Below are positions 10,087 through 19,600 of a stretch of DNA of 64,000 nt, piece after piece. The stretch comes from Nymphaea colorata (lineage: Eukaryota > Streptophyta > Magnoliopsida > Nymphaeales > Nymphaeaceae), in the NCBI RefSeq assembly GCF_008831285.2, contig NC_045145.1:15374802-15438801 (forward strand), read 5' to 3'. The position numbers were made by a program, and so were the translations under genes. Positions within the stretch are counted from its first letter, which is position 1. The number at the start of each line of letters is the position of its first letter. The notes under the pieces are model-generated. The model had not been told where the DNA came from, did no database searches, and saw only the letters and a program-made list of their open reading frames with translations.

Positions 10087-11367
10087 ATGGAAGTCAAGGC
10101 ACGTTCCTTCTTCAGCAACGCCTGTTTCCTGCTACTCTGCATCCTCCTCACCAACCTCATCACCCTCTCCCTCTTCTCTTCTGACAGTCCTTTCGGTCAA
10201 AATGCGTCCTCTCTCACTACCTCCCTCTCCCGTGCTGAGGACGAGATTGCCCGTCTCCGTTCCGAGCTCCGTGCCGCCATTTCCGCCTCGGAGAAGCTCC
10301 TTGGGGAGCTGGGTGCCTTTGCTTCCCACCTCCACGATGCCGCCATCGTCCCATCCCGTCTGGCCGTTCTCGACGACAGCCCCGACCTTCCAAAGGAGTA
10401 CCTCGAGTTCGTTTCCGCCCAAAAGCTCCCTCTCGGCCATAACGCCAACTTCGGCTCCGACCACATTCTACCTCCGGTCGGCCGCGCTTGCGACCGCCTA
10501 ACCGACGACCTCGCCCACTACATGAACTACACCGTCGGCGGGCCTTGCCCGGAAGACGAGATCCTAGCTCAGAAGCTCCTCCTCAAGGGCTGCGAGCCCC
10601 TACCCCGCCGCCGCTGCCTCTCGCCCGGCCGCCTCCCCTCTCGCTTTGTAGAACCGGCCCCGTTCCCCGACTCTCTGTGGTCGATCCCTGACGATTCCTC
10701 CGTGGTCTGGACCGCCTACGTCTGCAAGAACTACACCTGTCTCGTCAACCGAAAGCACCAAAAGGGGTTCGACGACTGCAAAGACTGCTTCGACCTCGCC
10801 GGCCGGGAGAAGTACCGGTGGGTCGGACCTCCTGCCGCCGGCGGAAACAGCCTCGACTACTCAATCGACGAGGTGCTCGCCTACAAGAAGGGGACCATCC
10901 GCATCGGGCTCGACATCGGAGGCGGGACGGGCACGTTCGCGGTGCGGATGCGCGAGCGGAATGTGACGATAGTGACCACGTCCATGAACTTCAACGCGCC
11001 ATTCAATGGGTTCATCGCGTCGCGAGGGGTGGTGCCTCTCTATATCTCCATATCTCAGCGGCTTCCCTTCTTCGATGGAACGCTCGATCTGGTTCACTCC
11101 ATGCACGTCCTCAGCAACTGGATCCCGCCCAAGTTGCTGCAGTTCGTCTTCTTTGACATATACAGGGTGCTCCGGCCGGGTGGGATCTTCTGGCTCGACC
11201 ATTTCTTCTGCGTTGAGGACCAGATGCACGATCTCTACGTGCCCATGATAGAAGGAGTTGGGTTCAAGAAGGTCAGATGGACCGTCGGCCGGAAGATGGA
11301 CAGGGGGCCGGAGATGAAGGAGATGTACATTTCTGCTTTGTTGGAGAAACCCATGATTTCAGGATGA
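10087..11367 (+). CDS. Membrane-anchored SAM-dependent methyltransferase, At1g29790 type
   Basis: Intronless gene of 426 residues. A short N-terminal tail is followed by one hydrophobic segment (about residues 10-30), suggesting a type II membrane protein of the Golgi or endomembrane system. A Glu/Arg/Leu-rich stretch (about 45-75) may form a coiled coil. The C-terminal half is a class I methyltransferase fold. The SAM-binding motif I is GLDIGGGTG at about 274-282, the motif around DLVHSMHVLSNW follows, and RVLRPGGIFWLDHFF (about 360-374) is the usual post-motif. The family is plant-specific and includes Arabidopsis At1g29790. Its substrate is not established, so none is claimed. Potential N-glycosylation sites (NYT) and several Cys pairs lie in the middle region. 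The first ATG was chosen because it directly precedes the membrane segment. Confidence 0.88.
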   Translation: MEVKARSFFSNACFLLLCILLTNLITLSLFSSDSPFGQNASSLTTSLSRAEDEIARLRSELRAAISASEKLLGELGAFASHLHDAAIVPSRLAVLDDSPDLPKEYLEFVSAQKLPLGHNANFGSDHILPPVGRACDRLTDDLAHYMNYTVGGPCPEDEILAQKLLLKGCEPLPRRRCLSPGRLPSRFVEPAPFPDSLWSIPDDSSVVWTAYVCKNYTCLVNRKHQKGFDDCKDCFDLAGREKYRWVGPPAAGGNSLDYSIDEVLAYKKGTIRIGLDIGGGTGTFAVRMRERNVTIVTTSMNFNAPFNGFIASRGVVPLYISISQRLPFFDGTLDLVHSMHVLSNWIPPKLLQFVFFDIYRVLRPGGIFWLDHFFCVEDQMHDLYVPMIEGVGFKKVRWTVGRKMDRGPEMKEMYISALLEKPMISG

Positions 11368-13036
11368 TCATGGACATCCTTCCTTTTAATTTTGGAGCTG
11401 AACAGTGGAATTGAACGGTGGGAGAGGGCTGCATCTCGGTATATTCTACAGTCAATCTTTCGATGGTTTGTGGATTTTTCTGTGTTCCTTAAGTTGGTAA
11501 TTTGACATTGGGAGCTTTGTTAGGGATAGATTTTTGTCCTGTCGTGAAGTTGGTCTGGCTGTAAGCGGCTATGAGTGAAAGAAGTTTGAAACTTGTGAAA
11601 GAAATGCTGCAGACATTTTAAAGTGCTTATGTAAATCTAGCCATCGCATGCTCTTGAATGAATCTACGGTTTGGATAAATGGCGGTGTATATGTCATTTT
11701 CCATGAAATAGATCCGCCGTAATGCCATTACCACAAAGAATATATAACCACGGTATATTTTTTTTAAATTTTTTATTGGTAAAAGGGATGTCATTACATG
11801 TTTGCCAGGATAGCAGTTTGAGATGCCCAAGTACTTTACAATGGGGCCGTTTAATTGCTCACGTTTTATCTGATAGCCTTATGTTTGAAATCCTTGATCG
11901 TATGACCTCTTAATTGGACAACACAACTCAGTCCACCCAGCAGTGGCTTGATGGAGGTCAAAATTTCAACACCAGGGGTCTGGGTGTCTCCAATGTAAGC
12001 ATGTCTATGGATGGTATCCAAATTGCATGTTTGACTGATTTAAATAAGGTGGATATGACAAAAATATAACATCCGAACAAGAAATCAAATTGGATTAGAT
12101 TTTAGGAAAGGTCATCCGGTCAAATATGGATTCCAATTTGATTTTAAATGAAAATTCGATCGGATAATAAGCATATCGTAGCACTCCCCCATATATTGAA
12201 GGCTCCACTCCTTTCCGTTGTTTAGTTGCGTGTTAGAGAAGGAGGAGTTACGAAAGAAGATGAAGGTGACGCTAAAATCTTATAAAAAAGACTCCAAACC
12301 CTTTGTTTGGGTTGTTGGTTTTTAATATCCAAATTAAATTTGGATTGAATTTAGTTGTGGTTCTAAAAATAGATTTTGGATTGGATTTGGCAACAAATTT
12401 ACAAGTGGGATTCGCATATGGTATCATATTTCGCATTCGAATTGGAAGCTGAATGTCAATATGAGAACATCCAATACATCAAATATGGTAAAGGGCATAT
12501 CCTATTTGAATTCGATCTATTGGCATGCCTGCTTTGATGATATGTTAAAGTTTGAAGAAGGTCTTCATATTGCAATATCTAGATGACTAAATAAATATCA
12601 TTTTCGAATTAGTTTGCCAAATTTTCTCTTTCTCCCTTCCATGTTGTATTGGGTGACTACGATTTATATGCTAATATGCAACGTATAGAGAACGGTGACA
12701 ATCTTATTTTAGATACCTACTGGATCCAGTTAATCTGATGTAATTATCTTAATTGTTAGGAAGGCACAAGTTTGAAACTAATAAGGTATTTGTAAATTGT
12801 TTATGAATTTGTGTTTGTAACAAAGTTTATGATAAGAATGTTATCTTGTCTATCGACATATATCTTCAATTATATTAAAGAAATGTTTTTTTGTCTATCG
12901 ACATATATCTTCAATTATATTAAAGAACAGAATTATAAAAAGACTGTCAATAGAAAAATTGTTATGACAATCTTTTTTCTTCATAACGTTTTGTGAAACG
13001 ATTTGGCCTGTAAGCTCCAAGATATTGATATATGAC
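11368..13036. other. Intergenic DNA, AT-rich, with a 45-bp tandem duplication
   Basis: The first part probably contains the 3' UTR of the methyltransferase gene. A tandem pair lies at 12846-12890 and 12891-12927 (45-bp step, core 'ttgtctatcgacatatatct'). The pair is nearly perfect and so probably recent. The rest of the stretch is AT-rich with no gene recognised. Confidence 0.5.
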
Positions 13037-13186
13037 TTCATTCTTACAAGAAAATACAGTCGACCACACCCAACAAGATGGACAATAGTATAAAAATGTA
13101 CACAGACACATTCATTCTTTCAAGAAAATATTACAGTCGTCCACACCCAACAAGATAGACAGTAGTATAAAAATGTACAGACACAT
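13037..13186. repeat. Tandem duplication, about 74-bp unit
   Basis: Two adjacent copies begin at 13037 and 13111 ('ttcattctt(a/t)caagaaaata'). Both contain 'ccacacccaacaagat' and 'agtataaaaatgtaca'. They differ by a few substitutions and small gaps. The array lies in the 3' flank of the convergent PPR gene. Confidence 0.8.
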
Positions 13187-13216
13187 TATTCGCCCAACAT
13201 CTTTTTGAATGTAGCG

Positions 13217-13237
13217 AGCGAGAGAGAGAGAGAGAGA
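13217..13237. repeat. GA microsatellite
   Basis: A run of GA dinucleotides about 20 bp long, 117 bp beyond the stop codon of the PPR gene on its 3' side. Confidence 0.9.
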
Positions 13238-13353
13238 TCTGGTTGGCTTCGCAAAAATTAAATGCCAACATGTTTTTCAATAGATTCATCCAAGTAACAT
13301 TCGAGATTATTTTTTTTAGAAACCAGCAAATAAATTTTGTTGCCAGCAATCAA

Positions 13354-15084
13354 TTAGATCTCCTCAGCTATATCATACAACAGTAAAGAAGGATCAGGCA
13401 GGTAACCCTCCTCCTCTAAATGGATATTAAGCTCATCCAGCAGTTCAATGATTTGCTCCCACTGCGGATGCGATTGATCATGCACAACAAACTCATGGAC
13501 AACACTGTTAACCTCAATGCAGCTACATCCAGGAGTCTTCTCAACCCCCATTTCTCTCATAGCCTTTCTCATTTTTGCAGCTTCATCCCACCTCCTTCCA
13601 GCAGCATATATGTTTGACACCAGCACATAGCACCCGCCTTCACTCGGCGCCAGCTCCATTAGATGTTTCACCACAGCAGCACCAACCTTCATGTTGCCAT
13701 GGATCTTGCAGGCAGCAAGCAATGCCCCCCACACCACAATGTTCGGCTGCATTGGCATCTCTTCTATTACCTCCTTGGCCATATCTATCAGGCCTGCTCT
13801 ACCAAGAACATCAACCATACAGCCGTAGTGCTCAATCGTCGGATCAATGTCAAAATGTTCAGTCATGCATCGGAACTGTCTCCGCGCCTCTTCCACGCAT
13901 CCTACATGACAACAAGCACAAAGGACACCCACAAATGTGATCTGGTTCGGCATAATGCATGACTTCCCCATGTGACCGAAGAATTCCAATGCTTCATGGC
14001 CCATGCCATGCATTGCCAACCCACAAATCAAGGCGTTCCAGGAGTAAAGGTTTCTGTGCTGCATTGTATTGAAGACTTGAAGGGCCATGTCTATTAAACC
14101 ACATTTGGCGTACATGTCGATCAGTGATGTACTGAGAACAACATCGTGCCTTAGTTTCTTCCTCTCGACATAGGCGTGAACCCATTTGCCAGTGTCCAAT
14201 GCACCAATTTGAGCACAAGCTGAGAGCACACTGGCCATGGTAACGGCATCCGGGCCGACACCAGCAAGCTGCATCTTGTGAAAGAGCTCCAACGCCTCAG
14301 ATGCCTGCCCGCTTTGGATATAGCCGGAGATCATTGTGCTCCACGAAAGCAAATCCTTTTTGGGCATGACTTCAAAAAGAGACCTGGCAAGGTCGAGCAT
14401 CCCCGACCTCGAATATCCACCAAGCATGGTATTCCATGAGACCACGTTTCGCTCAGGCATTTCGTCAAACAATTTCTGCGCAACCTTTACGTCTCCATAT
14501 ATGAAATATCCATTCAACATGGCGTTCCAAGTGGCTAAATTTCTTTGAGGCATTTCCTCAAACAATTTCTGTGCGGACTCCAATTCACCACACTTCGCAT
14601 ATAAACTGACAAGGGCATTGTGCAAATAATCGTCGCAGTCAAGCCCGTTTCTGAAGATCTTCCCGTGAATAATTCTTCCCTCATGGCAACTACCCATAAA
14701 GGAGTACGTCTTCAGCATAAAGAGGAAGGTGAAGTTGTTCGGCGGAACGCCGACGGACCTCATTCTGTAATACAACTCGACGGCTTTCCCGTAGCATTTA
14801 GCCTCGACGAAGCCCCGGATCATGGTCGTCCATGTATAGGCATTAGGTAATTCGATGCAGTCGAAAAGCCGGTGACCATAGTCCAAGTGTCCGGCCACCA
14901 CGACGGACTCCAAGAGCTTGGTGGCGACGAACACGTCCCGGTCGGCTTCCTGGCGGACGACATGCGCGTGGATTTGCTTCAATTCGCCAATGGACTTGGA
15001 CGCCTGAAGCCGAGAAAGAGTTTCCCGGCGGACGTTGGTAGTCAGGTTCCTGCGGGGACATGGCGGGAAAACGGAAGGCATCAA
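13354..15084 (-). CDS. Pentatricopeptide repeat protein, PLS class with E/E+ tail
   Basis: Intronless gene of 576 residues. The body is a run of 31- to 36-residue PPR motifs, visible through repeated signatures such as WTTMIRGF, WNAMLNGY, WNTMLGGY, WSTMISGY and WNALICGL, spaced as in PLS-type arrays. The tail from about residue 450 has the E motif (VVWGALLAACKIHGN, then YVLVSNIYAA). The E+ region follows (TPGCSCIEV, then HEFVVHDQSHP) and ends at residues SLLLYDIAEEI. The catalytic DYW domain is absent, as in many E+ proteins that recruit a DYW partner in trans. The family binds organelle transcripts, typically for C-to-U editing at a specific site. The target cannot be read from the sequence. 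The N-terminus is Arg/Ser-rich, compatible with an organelle transit peptide. Two ATGs stand at the start (MMPS) and either may be used. Confidence 0.9.
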   Translation of the reverse strand: MMPSVFPPCPRRNLTTNVRRETLSRLQASKSIGELKQIHAHVVRQEADRDVFVATKLLESVVVAGHLDYGHRLFDCIELPNAYTWTTMIRGFVEAKCYGKAVELYYRMRSVGVPPNNFTFLFMLKTYSFMGSCHEGRIIHGKIFRNGLDCDDYLHNALVSLYAKCGELESAQKLFEEMPQRNLATWNAMLNGYFIYGDVKVAQKLFDEMPERNVVSWNTMLGGYSRSGMLDLARSLFEVMPKKDLLSWSTMISGYIQSGQASEALELFHKMQLAGVGPDAVTMASVLSACAQIGALDTGKWVHAYVERKKLRHDVVLSTSLIDMYAKCGLIDMALQVFNTMQHRNLYSWNALICGLAMHGMGHEALEFFGHMGKSCIMPNQITFVGVLCACCHVGCVEEARRQFRCMTEHFDIDPTIEHYGCMVDVLGRAGLIDMAKEVIEEMPMQPNIVVWGALLAACKIHGNMKVGAAVVKHLMELAPSEGGCYVLVSNIYAAGRRWDEAAKMRKAMREMGVEKTPGCSCIEVNSVVHEFVVHDQSHPQWEQIIELLDELNIHLEEEGYLPDPSLLLYDIAEEI

Positions 15085-16624
15085 ATGGCAGCCATCTCTG
15101 CAACAGACGCTGATCTTGATGGTTGGTGAACGGTTTGAGTTCGGATCGGAGGCCCATTACCACATCCTTTCAATCGGCGCTGACCATGATAAAGAAATTA
15201 CACCCTCCCATTAAATCCGTATGTTCTCATCGAAACCGGATATCCATCTCATTGAAACGCAGAATATACATCTGATAGTAAACCAGTTTCACCAGACATC
15301 CCAAGATCTCATTTCCTGCAGTGGGATGAAATTGAAGTATCAAGATTCTAAGTTCATGACGATTTTCAAGTCTGTAATTTGATAAAACTATGGATTTAAA
15401 ATTTGCCATGTTAAATCGGATTCTCAAGTCTTATACCAGGTAATAAATGGCTCCTGAGCAAAATTCCACGAACATCTCCTCGCAGTGCAATCGTATCTGG
15501 TTTTAATTTTCCTTTGTGTTTGATAATCTGGAAGTTTACCGTAGAATTGAAAATTATTTGTTTGATAAAACAATAATTAAAATTCTATAATTGATGAATT
15601 AAAACCTTTTTGACATGTGCCTTAAAGAGAAACGAAAAAATTTTAAAATTCTAAAATTATAACTCCACCCCTACGGTGGTATCAAACTTGTAAAATTTTG
15701 ATTAAGAATGAACTTATAATATTGAAATCAAAATTATTGGTTTGATAACATAATTCTCATTTCATCGAATGAGAATTTTAATTTTAAAATTTCGGAAATT
15801 TGGCCATATGTAAATTTAAGGTTTAGGCCGTAATGGATTACCAACCAAGCCAAAAAACACACAGTGCGCTGAGTATCGCTTAGGCCTTAACTGGCCGACG
15901 AAGTATTTATCTGATAATCATATCCTAGAACTTATAATTACCTGATAATCATATCCTAGAACATATAATTACCTCATAAGTCTATTAGACATATAACATA
16001 CGCGAAAGCTTGGTGGGCTTTATTGGTCTAATCAAGAGCCCGCACCCAACCCAGGCAGAGATGGATCAAGCCAGGTTCAATTTTAATGAATTATGACATA
16101 TTAAACTCATAAAAGAAGACCTTGTTTTTCCTCATCTTTTGCAGAAAAATTTGCTTCCCCACTATTATTTAGTTTTTTTATTATCCATTTAAATACAATA
16201 ATTTCAGTAAAATATAAACGATTCAACTATCTTAATAAACTACTCTACCGTAACAGCAACTCCCATTTCCTTGAACATTATAGTGAGTATTAATGAATTG
16301 TGCACAACCAACCTTGCTAGTCGCCTTAAGATTTTTCTTTTTAATGTTTAAATTATTCGTAAGTTAGGCCCAGAGAGGGCTTGTGATCGGGTCAAGACAC
16401 CAGGGTTTTAAAGGGCCCGAGGTCCAACTACAAAGCCCTGCGGACGGTAATCATATCGGATATGGACCTGCCAAAATTTGTTATGGGATTAATCGACCCG
16501 TTTGCATCCCCGGCCTACTCCTGCTGGGTGTGAGGTAATAAAGGAGCGGCAAAAAGCCAAGAGGCATTTTCTTTCTTCGCATCGCTGGGAGGGAAGCAGA
16601 AGGTAGACGTGAGGAGGAGGAGGA
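15085..16624. promoter_or_regulatory. Shared upstream region of divergent PPR and Y14 genes
   Basis: This 1.5-kb stretch separates two divergent start codons, so both promoters should lie here. It is AT-rich. It contains a perfect 9-bp hairpin ('attctcatt' / 'aatgagaat', 15753-15776) inside a degenerate AT-rich segment (about 15530-15800). It also contains a 31-bp tandem pair at 15911-15941 and 15942-15972. No gene is recognised. I could not assign a convincing TATA box for either gene. Confidence 0.45.
15911..15972. repeat. 31-bp tandem duplication
   Basis: Two adjacent copies of a unit beginning 'ctgataatcatatcctagaa'. They differ by a single base in the following 'c(t/a)tataattac'. The near identity suggests recent slippage. 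Confidence 0.85.
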
Positions 16625-19600
16625 ATGGCAGGAGCGGAGGCTGAGGCGGTGGACTTCGAGCCGGAGGAGGATGACCTCATGGACGAGGACGGCGCCATGG
16701 ACGCCGATCCCTCTCCCGTCCCCCAGCCTAGGCTGCGTTCCACAGTCTACGCCTCGGGCGGCAGCGGCGGGGGCGGCCCCAAAAAAACCAAGGGCAGGGG
16801 TTTCCGCGAGGCCGATGCCGAGAGGAACAATCGCCTCGCTGCCCGAGACTTCGACTCCCTTGACTCCGACGGCGGCCCCGGTCCCCAGAGATGTTCGTTT
16901 CTTTCTCCCTCTATATTTTCTCTCGTTTGCCCAGTTCCTTTTATTGTGCTTTTTCCGTTGTAGTTTTTTTTTTTTTAATTTCGTCTGCTTGGTGTTCGAT
17001 CCTTCCTTTAATGAATTTGGGTATTCCTTTCCGTGGAGGTGGAATGGGGTTCTTGCGTTTTGGTTGTGCTTCTTGAACTGTGTTTGCAGGAGTTGATAGG
17101 ATTTTCCGGTGGAAAACCACTTGTCATTCCATGAGGTGCTGTTTAATATGAATAAGTTTACTCCTCCTTTACTCGTTTAGCTACTTTGGGTGATTCATGC
17201 AACTGGATGGTTCCGGCGGAATGAATGCTGGATTTGTTGCCCCGTGAAGGAATGGAGACTAGTTTCGGGTTTTCTTCCTGTTTTTTTCCTACTCTGGTCA
17301 TCCTAGAGTTCTTCTTTTTTCTTTTCCATTTCATTCTTCTTGATGTTGCTGTTGTTATTTTTCTCCTCTGGAACTAGTTGCTTTAGTCACTGTGAGTGTG
17401 AATTTGCGCATGCTCGCATGATTTTGGTAAAACATGGAGATGCGTGTGCATATAAGTGCTGATTGATTCCGGGGGATGAACAAATTGATTATAAGGATTT
17501 AGTTGCATGGAAGGATGTACATGGATCATTGCTTCATGGTTTCGTGGTTGGTTGCTGTTGATGTATAATTTTTCTCGAGTCCTGTTTCAAGTTCAGGTTC
17601 TTGTGTTAATTTATGATTTCTTCTTTGTTCTGATATGATGTCTTGGGCAGTGGAGTCTCGTCTCTACACTTAATATTGCATTATAATTTTTCATGAAAAC
17701 TTCCCAGCTGCTTATTTTACTAGCTTTGTAAGCTTTTGGTCGTGGTAGACGCTTTATTTAAGGTTTTTTCATTACCATGTTTCTTCAACCACAGCGGCAT
17801 GCTTCAGGAGAGCAAAGAAAAAATTTGGATAGACTAAAATGCCTAATAGATAAATCTGGACAGAGCTGTTAATTTCTTCTTTTGAAAAACGATGAGAGGT
17901 GGAATTAGTATTGAGTTTTATATGATTAGTTTTATTAGTCAGATTTATGACTTGAGTCATCTAGCAAGTCTGCTAATGGGACAATTGAATCTGTGTTTCC
18001 ACTTTATCAATTTTCATTTTCCCTTTTCAGTGAATCCTTCCTTTTATTGTCTTCTTCTTCTTCTAACAAAGGTTAGCAAGATATTTCCTCCATTGATATT
18101 TTTGAAGTGAGAACTGGGAATCCTAGTCTGGTTAAACGTTTTTACCTTGGAGGGTGCACAACCTTGCACATTTTACTCTCATCAGTTTGGTAGTCCAAAT
18201 TCCAACTAGTCCGATTAGTCGGTTGTCTACTGATCTAATTCTTAAACTGGTGATTGGTTTAACTAGTCAACTATCTAGTGTAAGCGTTCTTCAGCTGCCA
18301 AATTGTTGATCTTTGACCTTGACATCTGAAGCAGGGATCAAAGTGCAGTATGACTGTAAGATTGTTCAATCTCTTATTATTTCTCTGCAACATGGTCCTG
18401 GTAAGGAATATAGGAATGTAGCCTTTGCATGACTAACATATAGTGTCACATCATGTGCATGTGGAGAAAGAGAGGTCAGCTGTTCTTTGTCCTGAGGAAT
18501 TATCAAACACTTATTCGGTGTCAAACCTCATGCAGTTCGCTTTTCAATTTTAATTTGTTATAAAGCAGGTTGGAGATGCTGCTCTCTTCTATCCTTCCTG
18601 TCTGCATGAAGGAAACAGTCCTTACACTCTCTTTTTCTGTATATATGGAACATTCAGCTATAGGAGAAATATGTATCATTAGATATTCTAGGCTTCTAGC
18701 AACAGTGTTAATTTTTTTGTGGTGTGGAATTAATCCAGGCCATTTTCTTGAATACTTTCTGTTTTCTTTCAGTTTTTATATACTTTGCATTAGTCATATA
18801 TTAGAAGATCTTCACAAATATCGTTTATGGGTTTTAAATGGCAAGGTTTTTCTTGGGTATAATATGATAAAGTTATTAAATTTTGAAACAATTAAAAAAA
18901 TGAGATCCTAAAAAATAGAACACAGAAAATGTGAAAATAAAAAAAAGTGTAAAAGAATGAGAGAAAACAAAAAATGAAAAAAAAAACACGTTTTGTGCAT
19001 TTTTTATTCATTTTAGTGTCTTTTAAAAAGAAGTGTTTTATCTCCTTTTTTTGGCTGACTTGTTTTTTATGTTTTTAATGCTTTTTTTTAAAAAAAATAT
19101 ATGCTTTTTTCCATTCTTGTTTCTTAGTTGATTGATGCAACCACTTTGTTACATTCATCTTTCTTGTCCTTTTTTTTTTCTTGAATCATCAATACACTTT
19201 GTTCTTATGCCATTTAGAGTGGTGGTGTTCTATGCTCATTAGTTTTTTCAACTGTATATATAAGGTTCATTTTCTGCTTGCTTTCTCAATTAGGCTTGGG
19301 TAGGCTTGTTTTATGGAAGAGGGAAGGGAAACTTCGGGTTCCTGTAGAACCCAGCTTTAGCAATTGCATAGAATTAATTTCTGGTAAAACTGGTTTTGCC
19401 AGAAGCCTGGTTTTACCTTGTTTTGTTGAGTAGAAGTAAATTTTCTTGGAGTTCTGCATACGCTCGAAAAAAATGTGCCCAAATTTTGGTTTCCACTGGC
19501 CGGTCATGGTTGATCATTCAGAACGTCACAAAAAGCAAAGATAATTTCACCATTTTTTGGGCTAGCCCTGTACATCCCTGTGACAACTTAACTCCTGCGT

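Noticed and set aside
10132-10466. Two overlapping minus-strand open frames inside the methyltransferase gene
   Set aside because: They are shadows of GC-rich coding sequence in other frames. They lack a promoter context and family features.
12846-13186. Short repeats considered as a CRISPR array
   Set aside because: These are adjacent tandem duplications without unique spacers, in a plant nuclear genome.
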